DNA of 64,000 nucleotides from Pseudomonas libanensis (GTDB lineage: Bacteria > Pseudomonadota > Gammaproteobacteria > Pseudomonadales > Pseudomonadaceae). The stretch spans positions 186,001 through 250,000 of the forward strand of contig NZ_JYLH01000006.1 in assembly GCF_001439685.1 (NCBI RefSeq), given 5' to 3'. Of this stretch, positions 18,168 through 26,134 are shown piece by piece. Made by a program: the position numbers and the translations under genes. Every line of letters begins with the position of its first letter. Positions within the stretch are counted from its first letter, which is position 1. The notes beneath the pieces are model-generated. The model did no database searches and had not been told where the DNA came from. It was given only the letters and a program-made list of their open reading frames with translations.

Positions 18168-18183
18168 TACCTATATGTAGTGT
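18168..18183. promoter_or_regulatory. NrdR box 2
   Basis: TACCTATATGTAGTGT fits the same consensus and begins exactly 31 bp after box 1, three helical turns, the usual spacing for paired NrdR boxes. It ends just before the nrdD Shine-Dalgarno (TGGAGG). Confidence 0.85.
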
Positions 18184-18194
18184 TTGGAGGCTTA

Positions 18195-20210
18195 ATGCAG
18201 AGCACGCTGGTTTCAGTGGGATGTACCCGTTTGCACAAGCGCGACGGCACCCTGGTCGCCTTCGATGCGGACAAAATCCGTCAGGCATTGATCGCGGCGG
18301 GCAAGGCCACCGGGGAATATACCGAGGTCGAGGCCGAAGGACTGCTGCAGGCGGTACTGGCGCGGCTGGAAGGCTTGTCCAGGCTGCATGTCGAACAAAT
18401 CCAGGACCGCGTTGAAAGGGTGCTGATGGACGCCGGTTATTTCCTTTCCATGCGGGCCTACATCGTCTATCGCGAACAACACGGGCGTTTGCGCCGTGAC
18501 CGGCGGACCCTGGTCGAAGTGGCGACGTCGATGAACGAATACCTGGACCGTGAAGACTGGCGGGTCCAGGCCAACGCCAATCAGGGCTACTCCCTGGGCG
18601 GGCTGGTGCTGAATGTGTCGGGCAAGGTCACTGCCAACTACTGGCTGGACGAGGTGTACAGCGAAGCCATCGGCCAGGCCCATCGCGAGGCTGACCTGCA
18701 TGTGCACGACCTGGACATGCTGGCCGGTTATTGCGCCGGCTGGTCGCTGCGGACCTTGTTGCACGAGGGGCTCAATGGCGTGCCGGGGCGTGTCGAAGCA
18801 GGGCCGCCGAAGCACTTGAGCAGTGCCCTGGGGCAGATGGTGAATTTTCTCGGCACGCTGCAAAACGAATGGGCCGGTGCCCAGGCTTTCAGCTCGTTCG
18901 ATACCTACCTGGCGCCGTACCTGCGTAAGGATCAATTGAGCTATGCGCAGGTTCGCCAGGCGATCCAGGAATTCATCTACAACCTCAACGTACCGTCGCG
19001 CTGGGGCACCCAGACCCCGTTCACCAACCTGACCTTCGACTGGGTGTGCCCGCAGGATCTACGCGAGCAGATCCCTGTCATCGGTGGTGAGGAAATGCCG
19101 TTTGCCTACGGCGACCTGCAAGTTGAAATGGATATGCTCAACCGCGCCTACATCGAGGTGATGCAGGCCGGTGATGCAAAAGGGCGGGTATTTACCTTCC
19201 CGATCCCGACCTACAACATTACCCATGACTTTCCGTGGGACAGCGAGAACGCTGACCGCCTGTTCGAAATGACGGCCCGTTATGGCCTGCCGTACTTCCA
19301 GAACTTCCTCAATTCCGATCTGCAACCCAATCAGGTGCGGTCCATGTGCTGCCGGTTGCAGCTGGATGTACGCGAATTGCTCAAGCGCGGCGGCGGTTTG
19401 TTTGGCTCGGCGGAACAGACAGGATCGCTGGGCGTGGTGACTATCAACTGCGCGCGCCTGGGTTATGTGTTCAAGGGCGACACCAGCGGTCTGCTCAAGC
19501 GGCTGGACTCGCTGATGGAGTTGGCGATGGAGAGCCTGGAAGTCAAACGCAAGGTCATCCAGCACCATATGGATGCCGGTTTGTACCCTTACACCAAGCG
19601 CTACCTGGGTACCTTGCGCAACCATTTCTCCACCATCGGCCTCAATGGCCTGCATGAAATGCTGCGCAACTTCACCGCTGACAAAGAGGGCACGCACACC
19701 GAACAGGGCCGCCAGTTCGCCCTGAAGCTGCTGGACCATGTGCGCGCCACATTGCTGCGTTTCCAGGAAGAAACCGGGCACCTCTACAACCTGGAAGCGA
19801 CCCCGGCGGAAGGCACCACCTATCGCTTCGCCAAGGAAGACCTCAAACGGTACCCCGACATCCTCCAGGCCGGCACGCTGCAAGCGCCGTATTACACCAA
19901 CTCCTCGCAACTGCCGGTGGGCTACACCGACGACCCCTTCGAAGCCCTGCAACTGCAAGACGAACTGCAATGCAAATACACCGGGGGCACGGTCTTGCAT
20001 CTGTACATGGCCGAGCGGATTTCCTCGACCCAAGCCTGCAAGCAACTGGTGCGCAAAGCCCTCGGACGCTTCCGCCTGCCGTACCTGACCGTGACCCCGA
20101 CGTTCTCCATCTGCCCGGTGCACGGTTACCTCGATGGCGAGCACGAGTTCTGTCCCAAATGTGACGAGGTCCTGCTGTTGAAAGAACAGCAACCCGGCAC
20201 CGTTCATTGA
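18195..20210 (+). CDS. nrdD: NrdD large part, anaerobic (class III) ribonucleotide reductase without its glycyl-radical segment
   Basis: 671-residue catalytic subunit reducing ribonucleoside triphosphates under anoxia. An ATP-cone occupies about residues 10-100, then the ten-stranded barrel (MCCRLQLD near residue 388 holds candidate catalytic cysteines), and a C-terminal zinc-type site (Cys640, His643, Cys653, Cys656). The chain stops 15 residues after the last cysteine and has no RVxGY glycyl-radical motif of its own. That motif is in the next small gene (20243-20410). ATG at 18195 follows TGGAGG. Anr and NrdR sites lie upstream. Confidence 0.93.
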   Translation: MQSTLVSVGCTRLHKRDGTLVAFDADKIRQALIAAGKATGEYTEVEAEGLLQAVLARLEGLSRLHVEQIQDRVERVLMDAGYFLSMRAYIVYREQHGRLRRDRRTLVEVATSMNEYLDREDWRVQANANQGYSLGGLVLNVSGKVTANYWLDEVYSEAIGQAHREADLHVHDLDMLAGYCAGWSLRTLLHEGLNGVPGRVEAGPPKHLSSALGQMVNFLGTLQNEWAGAQAFSSFDTYLAPYLRKDQLSYAQVRQAIQEFIYNLNVPSRWGTQTPFTNLTFDWVCPQDLREQIPVIGGEEMPFAYGDLQVEMDMLNRAYIEVMQAGDAKGRVFTFPIPTYNITHDFPWDSENADRLFEMTARYGLPYFQNFLNSDLQPNQVRSMCCRLQLDVRELLKRGGGLFGSAEQTGSLGVVTINCARLGYVFKGDTSGLLKRLDSLMELAMESLEVKRKVIQHHMDAGLYPYTKRYLGTLRNHFSTIGLNGLHEMLRNFTADKEGTHTEQGRQFALKLLDHVRATLLRFQEETGHLYNLEATPAEGTTYRFAKEDLKRYPDILQAGTLQAPYYTNSSQLPVGYTDDPFEALQLQDELQCKYTGGTVLHLYMAERISSTQACKQLVRKALGRFRLPYLTVTPTFSICPVHGYLDGEHEFCPKCDEVLLLKEQQPGTVH

Positions 20211-20242
20211 TTTCGATCCACTCAATCGTAAGGAGCTTCACC

Positions 20243-20410
20243 ATGACAGCATCGCAAACACTGCCCCAGGCTCAACGTCAACGCTGCGAAGTCTGGACTC
20301 GGGTAATGGGTTATCACCGTCCGGTATCGGCATTCAATCCGGGCAAACAGTCCGAGCACCGTGAGCGGGTGCACTTCACTGAAAGCGCGGCGCTGGCCGC
20401 TCGCCAATGA
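20243..20410 (+). CDS. Separate glycyl-radical domain of the class III ribonucleotide reductase
   Basis: 55-residue protein whose middle, EVWTRVMGYHRPVSAFNPGK, is the C-terminal glycyl-radical segment of single-chain NrdD enzymes; Gly23 would carry the radical. It starts at ATG 20243 with AAGGAGC seven bases earlier, 32 bases after the nrdD stop, and its end overlaps nrdG (ATGA). Clean start and stop signals argue for a natural split rather than a recent frameshift. I infer that it docks on the 671-residue NrdD and is activated by NrdG. Confidence 0.85.
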   Translation: MTASQTLPQAQRQRCEVWTRVMGYHRPVSAFNPGKQSEHRERVHFTESAALAARQ

Positions 20411-21102
20411 GTCGAGCGCTGCGGGTTGGGGGCATGGTGCCCCTGACCACCATCGACTATCCGGGGCAGCTCGCCTGTGTGTTGTTTTGCCAGGGGTGTG
20501 CCTGGCGTTGTCGTTACTGCCATAACCCGCAGTTGATCCCGCCTCGCGGCACTGACGAAGTCGATTGGCGGCGGGTATTGGCGTTTCTGCAACGCCGGCA
20601 GGACCTGCTCGATGCGGTGGTGTTCAGCGGCGGTGAGCCGACCTTGCAAGAGGGTTTACTGGGCGCCATGGACGAAGTGCGGGCGATGGGCTTTCGCATC
20701 GGTCTTCACAGTGCCGGCATCAAGCCAACAGCCTTTGCCAAAGCGCTGACCGGTGCCGATTGGGTCGGTTTCGATGTCAAGGCGTTGCCCGAGGATTGCC
20801 AGGCAATCACTCGGGTCGAAGGCAGTGGAGCAGCGAACTGGCGCAGCCTTGAGCATCTTCTGGCCAGTGGGGTGGACTACGAATGCCGTACCACCGTGCA
20901 TTGGCATCTGTTCAAGCCGGCAGGTCTGTTGACCCTGGCGCAGCGCTTGAGTGAACTGGGGGTCAAACGCTTTGCCGTGCAACTGGTACGCACCGAGCAG
21001 ATGTTTGATCCTCAGCTGCCGAGTGTGCTGGCACCTGCCTTGCTTGCGGATCTTTGGGCGGCCATGCGCGAGTTGTTTCCAGCGTTCGTGTTGCGGAGGT
21101 AA
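20407..21102 (+). CDS. nrdG: NrdG, anaerobic ribonucleotide reductase activating enzyme (radical SAM)
   Basis: 231-residue radical-SAM activase that abstracts hydrogen from the glycyl-radical site. The cluster motif is Cys31-x3-Cys35-x2-Cys38 (CAWRCRYC), followed by FSGGEPTLQ, the SAM-contacting GGEP motif. Its ATG overlaps the stop of the small glycyl-radical gene, so substrate and activase are made in step. Confidence 0.95.
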   Translation: MSRALRVGGMVPLTTIDYPGQLACVLFCQGCAWRCRYCHNPQLIPPRGTDEVDWRRVLAFLQRRQDLLDAVVFSGGEPTLQEGLLGAMDEVRAMGFRIGLHSAGIKPTAFAKALTGADWVGFDVKALPEDCQAITRVEGSGAANWRSLEHLLASGVDYECRTTVHWHLFKPAGLLTLAQRLSELGVKRFAVQLVRTEQMFDPQLPSVLAPALLADLWAAMRELFPAFVLRR

Positions 21103-21141
21103 TCGAGGCGACGGATAAAACCTTTATTCGAGGTTGAAAGC

Positions 21142-21155
21142 TTGATATCCGTCAA
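21142..21155. promoter_or_regulatory. Anr/Dnr box upstream of the DUF3079 gene
   Basis: TTGAT-ATCC-GTCAA, centred at 21148.5. TAGGTT at 21178-21183 is placed 29.5 bp downstream, the same spacing as at narK1 and nrdD, predicting a start near 21190 and a 26-base leader to the ATG at 21216. Confidence 0.75.
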
Positions 21156-21215
21156 GGATGGCTTCGCACGCAAGCTGTAGGTTGTACAAACGCCTCTCAA
21201 TGATCGGAGATCGGC

Positions 21216-21431
21216 ATGGCCAAGCACTTCCCCGTCAACCCCAGCCACCCCGAACGAATCTGTTGGGGGTGCGACCGCTATTGCCCGGCCAAGTCATTGG
21301 CGTGCGGCAATGGCTCCGAGCGTACGATGCACCCAGCCGAACTGTTTGGCGAAGATTGGTGCGTGCCCGGTGACTGGGGAATCGAGCGACCTATCGTCAC
21401 CGACAAGGCGGCGGATGAACGCCAGTCGTAG
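21216..21431 (+). CDS. DUF3079 cysteine-rich small protein
   Basis: 71-residue soluble protein of the DUF3079 family, function unknown to me. Its N-terminal half carries the family pattern PERICWGCDRYCPA..LACGNGSERT with Cys17, Cys20, Cys24 and Cys31, plus a further Cys near residue 50, which suggests metal or Fe-S binding. Start ATG follows GATCGGAGATCGGC. The gene stands alone and has an Anr-type box 60 bases upstream, so it probably belongs to the anaerobic regulon. Confidence 0.85.
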   Translation: MAKHFPVNPSHPERICWGCDRYCPAKSLACGNGSERTMHPAELFGEDWCVPGDWGIERPIVTDKAADERQS

Positions 21432-21510
21432 GTCAAACCCGGCGGCAGTCGTTCACCGCAGCTTTCGCCCACCAGCATCGCTCTCGGCATCCCTCGGACC
21501 GCAGGCTTTT

Positions 21511-22680
21511 TTACGATGGTCTCAGCTTGCTTTTCATCTGCAGGGAAAGTATGCCGATGGCCACCAACGCAGCACCTACGCCGGCAATCGGTATAAAGGC
21601 GAGCCCGAAATGGGTAATGATCCAGCCTGCGCCGATGCCACCCAATGCGGTTCCGAGGTTGAACGCAGCAATATTAAGTCCTGAAGCCACGCTACTGGAT
21701 TGCGCAACATAGTGGTGTGCCAGGCGCAGCAGGCGCAGGGTCGACATGGTCACGATGGCAAAGAACACCACACCCAATAACCCCACCAGCATTAACGTGG
21801 CAATCATCGAGTCGCCCCACACGTACAAGCTCAACAGGTTAAGCATCAACGCCGTCAACCCACCGAGCAAACATCGATCGGCGTCGAATGCATCTACGAG
21901 ATAGCCGCCAAGCAAATTGCCGAGAATGGAGCAGACACCAAACACCAGCATCGCCAGGCTCAGGATCTGCGGCTGCACACGGGTGATATCCAGCAGGAAC
22001 GGCGAAACGAAGGTAAAGAATGAAAAAGTCGCCACGCTCACCAGCATCGCGATCGTAGCCGCCACCAACAGTTCGCGGTGCAAGAGGGCCGCGAAGCTTT
22101 GTTTCAGGTCTGTGGCTTGGTGAGTCGAGCAAAGGCGGCGCCGGCGCATCAGAAGCGCCAGGCCTGCGGTGCTGATGAGGCCCAGGCCACCGATGGCCAG
22201 GAACACGATGCGCCATGACCAGTAGCTGCCGAGGAAGGTGCCGATAGGCACGCCAAAGGCGACCGAAAGGGTCAGCCCCATCCACACCAGCGATAGCGCT
22301 CGCCCTGCGCGTATCGGGTCGACCAGTTTGACCGCGGCGTTGGAGGCTACGGCCATGAATACCCCATGGGCCAGGCCGATAATGAAACGTACGCCATGCA
22401 GGGTCAGAATATCAGGCGCCAGGCTGATGACCACGCTGCCAGCAGCAAGCACGCCGAGGGTCAGCAGCAATACGGTTTTGTCGCGCCAGTTGGCCAACAG
22501 GGCCGTAATGATCGGGGCGCCAATGGCGGCGCCCAAAGCATAGGCCGCGATGGCTGAGCCGACGTGCGAGATGGACTCATGCAGATCCACCGAGATGGCC
22601 GACACCAGGCCGGCCACGACGAACTCGGACAAGCCAAATGTAAAAGTACAGAGCGAAAAAATGTAGATGACGGCTGGCAT
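21511..22680 (-). CDS. MFS transporter, DHA1 (AraJ-like) efflux family
   Basis: 389-residue protein with 12 predicted membrane helices and no large loops. The N-terminal half contains LLANWRDKTVLLL (loop 2-3) and GRALSLVWMGLTLSVAFGVPIG (motif C-like antiporter signature), typical of drug or sugar efflux proteins of the DHA1 group. Substrate cannot be told. It stands alone with no regulator attached; its start is 293 bases from the end of the next gene, also on the minus strand, and nothing recognisable lies in that gap. Confidence 0.85.
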   Translation of the reverse strand: MPAVIYIFSLCTFTFGLSEFVVAGLVSAISVDLHESISHVGSAIAAYALGAAIGAPIITALLANWRDKTVLLLTLGVLAAGSVVISLAPDILTLHGVRFIIGLAHGVFMAVASNAAVKLVDPIRAGRALSLVWMGLTLSVAFGVPIGTFLGSYWSWRIVFLAIGGLGLISTAGLALLMRRRRLCSTHQATDLKQSFAALLHRELLVAATIAMLVSVATFSFFTFVSPFLLDITRVQPQILSLAMLVFGVCSILGNLLGGYLVDAFDADRCLLGGLTALMLNLLSLYVWGDSMIATLMLVGLLGVVFFAIVTMSTLRLLRLAHHYVAQSSSVASGLNIAAFNLGTALGGIGAGWIITHFGLAFIPIAGVGAALVAIGILSLQMKSKLRPS

Positions 22681-22973
22681 TCAGCGTCTCCTTGTCGGTG
22701 CATGAATCGGGGATCCAGCCGGTGCAAGTGCACTAAGTTGGCGTCGTCATGAACCGACTGCCGTGGTGATGCCTGGAACTCGTTCTTGCAAAAGTGGCGG
22801 TGATAGTGCGGTGCTGACAGAGAGATGAGAAATACTATAAAAGTCTCTGTTTAAGACTATTGGCGGGCATTAGTCACGTGTTGATGACAGGAGTATCAAT
22901 CCCGGGTGAACGGTTTGGTTAGTTGTAATACGTAGCAGGGTGGTATATCGCGGGGAGGGGGGCACGAATATAA

Positions 22974-23903
22974 CTAACTAAGATCCTCCCCCTCAACCTG
23001 GGAAACGGCATTGAAATCGAGCATGGAAATGAAACTGTCCATCAACGGTGATTCGTTGTGGGTGTTCCAGCTCATGTACAGGCCGATTGCCGGGTTGGGG
23101 GAGGCGGTCACGGGGTTGATCCGGCGGAACAGGACCTTGTCGCGCATGATTGAGTTGGCAATCGACTCAGGTACCAGTGCGACGCCGAAACCACAGGCCA
23201 CCAGGCCGATCAGGGTATGGATCTGCGCGGCCTCCTGCGCCACCTTGGGGTAAAAACCAGCGGCTTCACACAAGGCGATAAGCTGACTGTGATAGCCGGT
23301 ACCCAGGGCTTGCGGGGTGAAGACGAAGTCTTCCCCGGCGAAATCCCTCAAGTCGATCTGGCCTTCCTTGGCCTTGGGGTGATGGGCGGGCAGCGCCATC
23401 ACGATCTCTTCATCCAGTAACAGGCGTGACTCGACGTTTTCTGCCGAGATCGGCAACTTGCGCATGAAGGCAATATCCGCTTCTCCCGACAGAATGGCCT
23501 TGGCCTGGCTGGAAGAGGGCATCTCCTTGATGATCAACTGGACTTTGGGGTAGGTCTCGCGGAACTGGCGCAGGGTACTGAGCAGTGACTCGTAGTAGGC
23601 GATCGATACCGCAGTCACCGTGAGTTTGCCGGCAATCCCCTCGGACACTTGGCGGGCATGTTCTATGCCCAGCTCCAACTCCTTCAAGGTGCTGTAGGCC
23701 GCGCTCAGGAATGCGCCGCCGGCCGGGGTCAGCTTGACCCCGCGTTTATTGCGGGTGAACAGACTGAACCCCAGTTTGTCTTCCAGGCGCTGGATCGCCT
23801 GGCTCAATGGCGGCTGGGCCATGTGCAGGCGCATGGCGGCCTTGTGGAAATGCAACTCTTCAGCCACGGCGATAAATTGGCGCAGCAGGCGGGTTTCGAT
23901 CAT
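22974..23903 (-). CDS. LysR-family transcriptional regulator
   Basis: 309-residue LysR-type regulator: winged HTH at residues 1-60 (FHKAAMRLHMAQPPLSQAIQRLE) and a type 2 periplasmic-binding effector domain from about 90. The frame opens at 23963, but the conserved MIETRLLRQFIAVAEE start at 23903 is preferred. It is divergent from the SDR gene at 24083, and paired operator-like sequences lie between them, so it probably controls that gene. Effector unknown. Confidence 0.9.
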   Translation of the reverse strand: MIETRLLRQFIAVAEELHFHKAAMRLHMAQPPLSQAIQRLEDKLGFSLFTRNKRGVKLTPAGGAFLSAAYSTLKELELGIEHARQVSEGIAGKLTVTAVSIAYYESLLSTLRQFRETYPKVQLIIKEMPSSSQAKAILSGEADIAFMRKLPISAENVESRLLLDEEIVMALPAHHPKAKEGQIDLRDFAGEDFVFTPQALGTGYHSQLIALCEAAGFYPKVAQEAAQIHTLIGLVACGFGVALVPESIANSIMRDKVLFRRINPVTASPNPAIGLYMSWNTHNESPLMDSFISMLDFNAVSQVEGEDLS

Positions 23904-23981
23904 TTCTTCTGTTCCTTCATTTGAACTGATCAGTGGACTGGGGCTGCAATGGTACCTCATCAAGGATTACGCGGATTTAAC

Positions 23982-24012
23982 ATCAACTTGATATGCGCCG
24001 AGTATCAACTTG
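23982..24012. promoter_or_regulatory. Likely LysR operator between the regulator and the SDR gene
   Basis: ATCAACTTG occurs at 23982 and again at 24004, 22 bp apart and so on the same helix face; the first is part of the perfect palindrome ATCAACTTGAT. TGATA-N9-TATCA (23990-24008) bridges them and contains the T-N11-A core of LysR sites. A TAGTAT -10 candidate follows at 24022. Confidence 0.6.
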
Positions 24013-24082
24013 CGCCGCCGTTAGTATTAAACAGCGTAGATAGACCTTGTTAAGGTGAGGGGGCACTCAAGAGGAAACAGCA

Positions 24083-24928
24083 ATGAACTTTACAGGCAAG
24101 ACTGCCGTTGTAACCGGCGCTGGCCGGGGGTTGGGTTTTAGTTACGCGCAAGCGTTAGCCTCGCTGGGCGCCAATGTGGTGATCAGTGATATCGGCGCGG
24201 ACAAGCTGGGCGCGGGGGGCGATGGCTCCATCGCCATGCAGGCTGCTCGAACCCTCAGTGACCAGGGTTTCAACGTGATAGGACACCATGGCGACCTGTC
24301 CAGCGAACAAGGTTGCGAGCAACTGGTGGCAACGGCCATCGAGGCGTATGGCCAACTCGATATCTTGATTCACAACGCCGGTTGGGTCGGTTATCAAGCT
24401 ATTGAGGAGGCCGATGCCACTTTCATAGGCCGTGCGGTGGATATCAATATCTATACCCCCGTGTGGCTATGCAAACATGCCTGGAAATACCTCAAGCAGT
24501 CTAGTGCCGCGCGGGTCGTGCTGACGTCATCCGACCGTGCGATGTACCAGCAATATGCCCAACCGGGCCTGGTGGCGTATGCCGCCGGCAAGATGGCACA
24601 ACTGGGCATCATGAATGCGCTGAGCATGGAGGGCGCCCAAGCAGGCATCCTGGTCAATGCGGTATCCCCAGTGGCCAAGACCCGCATGTGGGGCGTGACG
24701 GGCGAACCGGAGAACCTCAAGCCTGAATGGGTGACGCCTGGCGTGGTGTTCCTGGCGTCGCAGCACTGTCAGGACTGCGCTTATGTGTTGCGCGCCAGCA
24801 ATGGTCAGTTTACGGCGACGCGGTTTGTTGAAAACCCAGGCGTCGACTACCCCTTCGACCTGGCCCGAGTGAAGGCCACCAGCGCCGAACAAGTTGCCCA
24901 GCTTTGGGATCAAATCAAGGAGTGTTGA
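24083..24928 (+). CDS. Short-chain dehydrogenase/reductase, HSD17B4-like
   Basis: 281-residue NAD(P)-dependent oxidoreductase. The Rossmann motif TGAGRGLG is at residues 11-18, an NAG motif in IHNAGWVGY, and the catalytic Tyr-x3-Lys in YAAGK, preceded by SSD (Ser). The C-terminal stretch TRMWGVTGEP..LKPEWVTPGVVFLAS resembles the dehydrogenase part of multifunctional enzyme type 2, which acts on 3-hydroxyacyl or steroid-like substrates; the true substrate is unknown. ATG follows AAGAGGAAACAGCA. Confidence 0.88.
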   Translation: MNFTGKTAVVTGAGRGLGFSYAQALASLGANVVISDIGADKLGAGGDGSIAMQAARTLSDQGFNVIGHHGDLSSEQGCEQLVATAIEAYGQLDILIHNAGWVGYQAIEEADATFIGRAVDINIYTPVWLCKHAWKYLKQSSAARVVLTSSDRAMYQQYAQPGLVAYAAGKMAQLGIMNALSMEGAQAGILVNAVSPVAKTRMWGVTGEPENLKPEWVTPGVVFLASQHCQDCAYVLRASNGQFTATRFVENPGVDYPFDLARVKATSAEQVAQLWDQIKEC

Positions 24929-24930
24929 AT

Positions 24931-25134
24931 ATGTCTGCTCAGGAAGAGCTCCATCTGATCCAAGAGCCCGGTCTGCCCAAGGCCTATATCGGGAGCAAGT
25001 CGAATCGTCGCACCGCCCCTCCCACATTTGCCCGAGGCGTGTCACGTAGATGCCTGTCGATTATGAGGCCACAACGCCTGTTCCTGTATGAAGCGCACAG
25101 TGTAGCCAATACAATCGGTGGCTTTCTGACCTGA
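24931..25134 (+). pseudogene. Truncated gene after the SDR, joined to REP-derived sequence
   Basis: An ORF of 67 codons starts at ATG 24931, two bases after the SDR stop, with a good AAGGAG eight bases before it. About 26 codons look like normal coding sequence; from near 25010 the DNA resembles a decayed REP unit (CCCCTCCCACATTTGCC) and the peptide turns basic and low-quality. I read it as the 5' stump of a second operon gene cut by a rearrangement. The stump is too short to name. Confidence 0.5.
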
Positions 25135-25170
25135 AGACTTTAAAGCACAGAATCACCAGGGATACGACTG

Positions 25171-25875
25171 TTGGATAATGAATTGGATATCGCTAAACGT
25201 TATGGATTGTTCTGGGCATTAAGCCTAGTGACGCACGACGACGGGACGCCAATAGCAGATGGAACTTATATTCACCAGCCTGAGCGATTTTCCGAGACCT
25301 TCTGGGTTCTCTTCGAAAAGCTTCAGCAGCTTAATGACTACTGCTTCCTGCAGCTCGTGACGGTCGATCAGCACCACTCAACACTCGTCGATCAACGCGA
25401 GTTGTACATGGCGGACTCGGGAACCGGCGCTGAAGCGCTGGACTGGCTCGATGACCAGATTCCACGCTGGGAAGACAATCTGACCGTAGTCACTCAGGCG
25501 ACCTCCATTGTGTTGCTATGCAGCTTTGTGGAGTGGGGTTTGAAGCGTGTGGTGAAGGATCTGTATGGAGCTATTGCGCGCAAACCTTCCGGGTCTCGCG
25601 TGAGCGATATCCAGTTCCTCTTGGAGCACCTTGAAGCCTCAGGACTGGCTTATGTGGTAGATCCGCAAGTCCTGCATACCGTTCACAGCTTTCGAGACAT
25701 TAGAAATGCTTTTGCTCATGGTGAGTGGGCCGCTATTGAAGAGCAGCTATCCAGTGTTTCGCTACGCGACTGTTTCGAAAACGTTTCACAGTTGTTTGCG
25801 TGTTTAGAGGCAGCCTCGTGGGACGGTCCCTGGAGGAGCGACGTCTTGTCGTTATCGAAGCCTGTTGCTTCGTAG
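25171..25875 (+). CDS. Hypothetical protein with a HEPN-like RNxxAHG motif
   Basis: 234-residue, mostly helical soluble protein of unknown function. Near residue 177 it has RDIRNAFAHGEW, which matches the R-x4-H pattern of HEPN-domain ribonucleases and related Abi/toxin proteins. The start is TTG 25171 (AGGGA eight bases before); the next in-frame ATG is far downstream. Base composition is visibly more AT-rich than in neighbours, suggesting transfer. No antitoxin-like partner is next to it. Assignment to HEPN rests on this motif and helical content only. Confidence 0.6.
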   Translation: MDNELDIAKRYGLFWALSLVTHDDGTPIADGTYIHQPERFSETFWVLFEKLQQLNDYCFLQLVTVDQHHSTLVDQRELYMADSGTGAEALDWLDDQIPRWEDNLTVVTQATSIVLLCSFVEWGLKRVVKDLYGAIARKPSGSRVSDIQFLLEHLEASGLAYVVDPQVLHTVHSFRDIRNAFAHGEWAAIEEQLSSVSLRDCFENVSQLFACLEAASWDGPWRSDVLSLSKPVAS

Positions 25876-26134
25876 CCAGGTGCTTATGGCTTCGACCAGG
25901 TCTAAGATCATGCTACGTCGACTGATAAACTCGAAGCGACAGCACTATAAATGAACCTTATGCTTCATGTTTCGTTCCCATTTAGTCTTCCAGTGCCTTT
26001 AGCTCCCAGGCAATGTCTTGCGTGTAAATGACATTTATCCAACGTGCAATCCCGTTTCACGACATACACTCAGGGAAGAGCTGAAGGCGGCAAGAGCAGG
26101 CGCGTTTTCAACACAGGTGCATTGAGGATGAAGT
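25876..26134. other. Intergenic stretch, nothing recognised
   Basis: 259 bases of AT-richer sequence between the HEPN-like ORF and the PAS kinase. I see no hairpin terminator, known operator or short coding frame in it. Confidence 0.5.
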
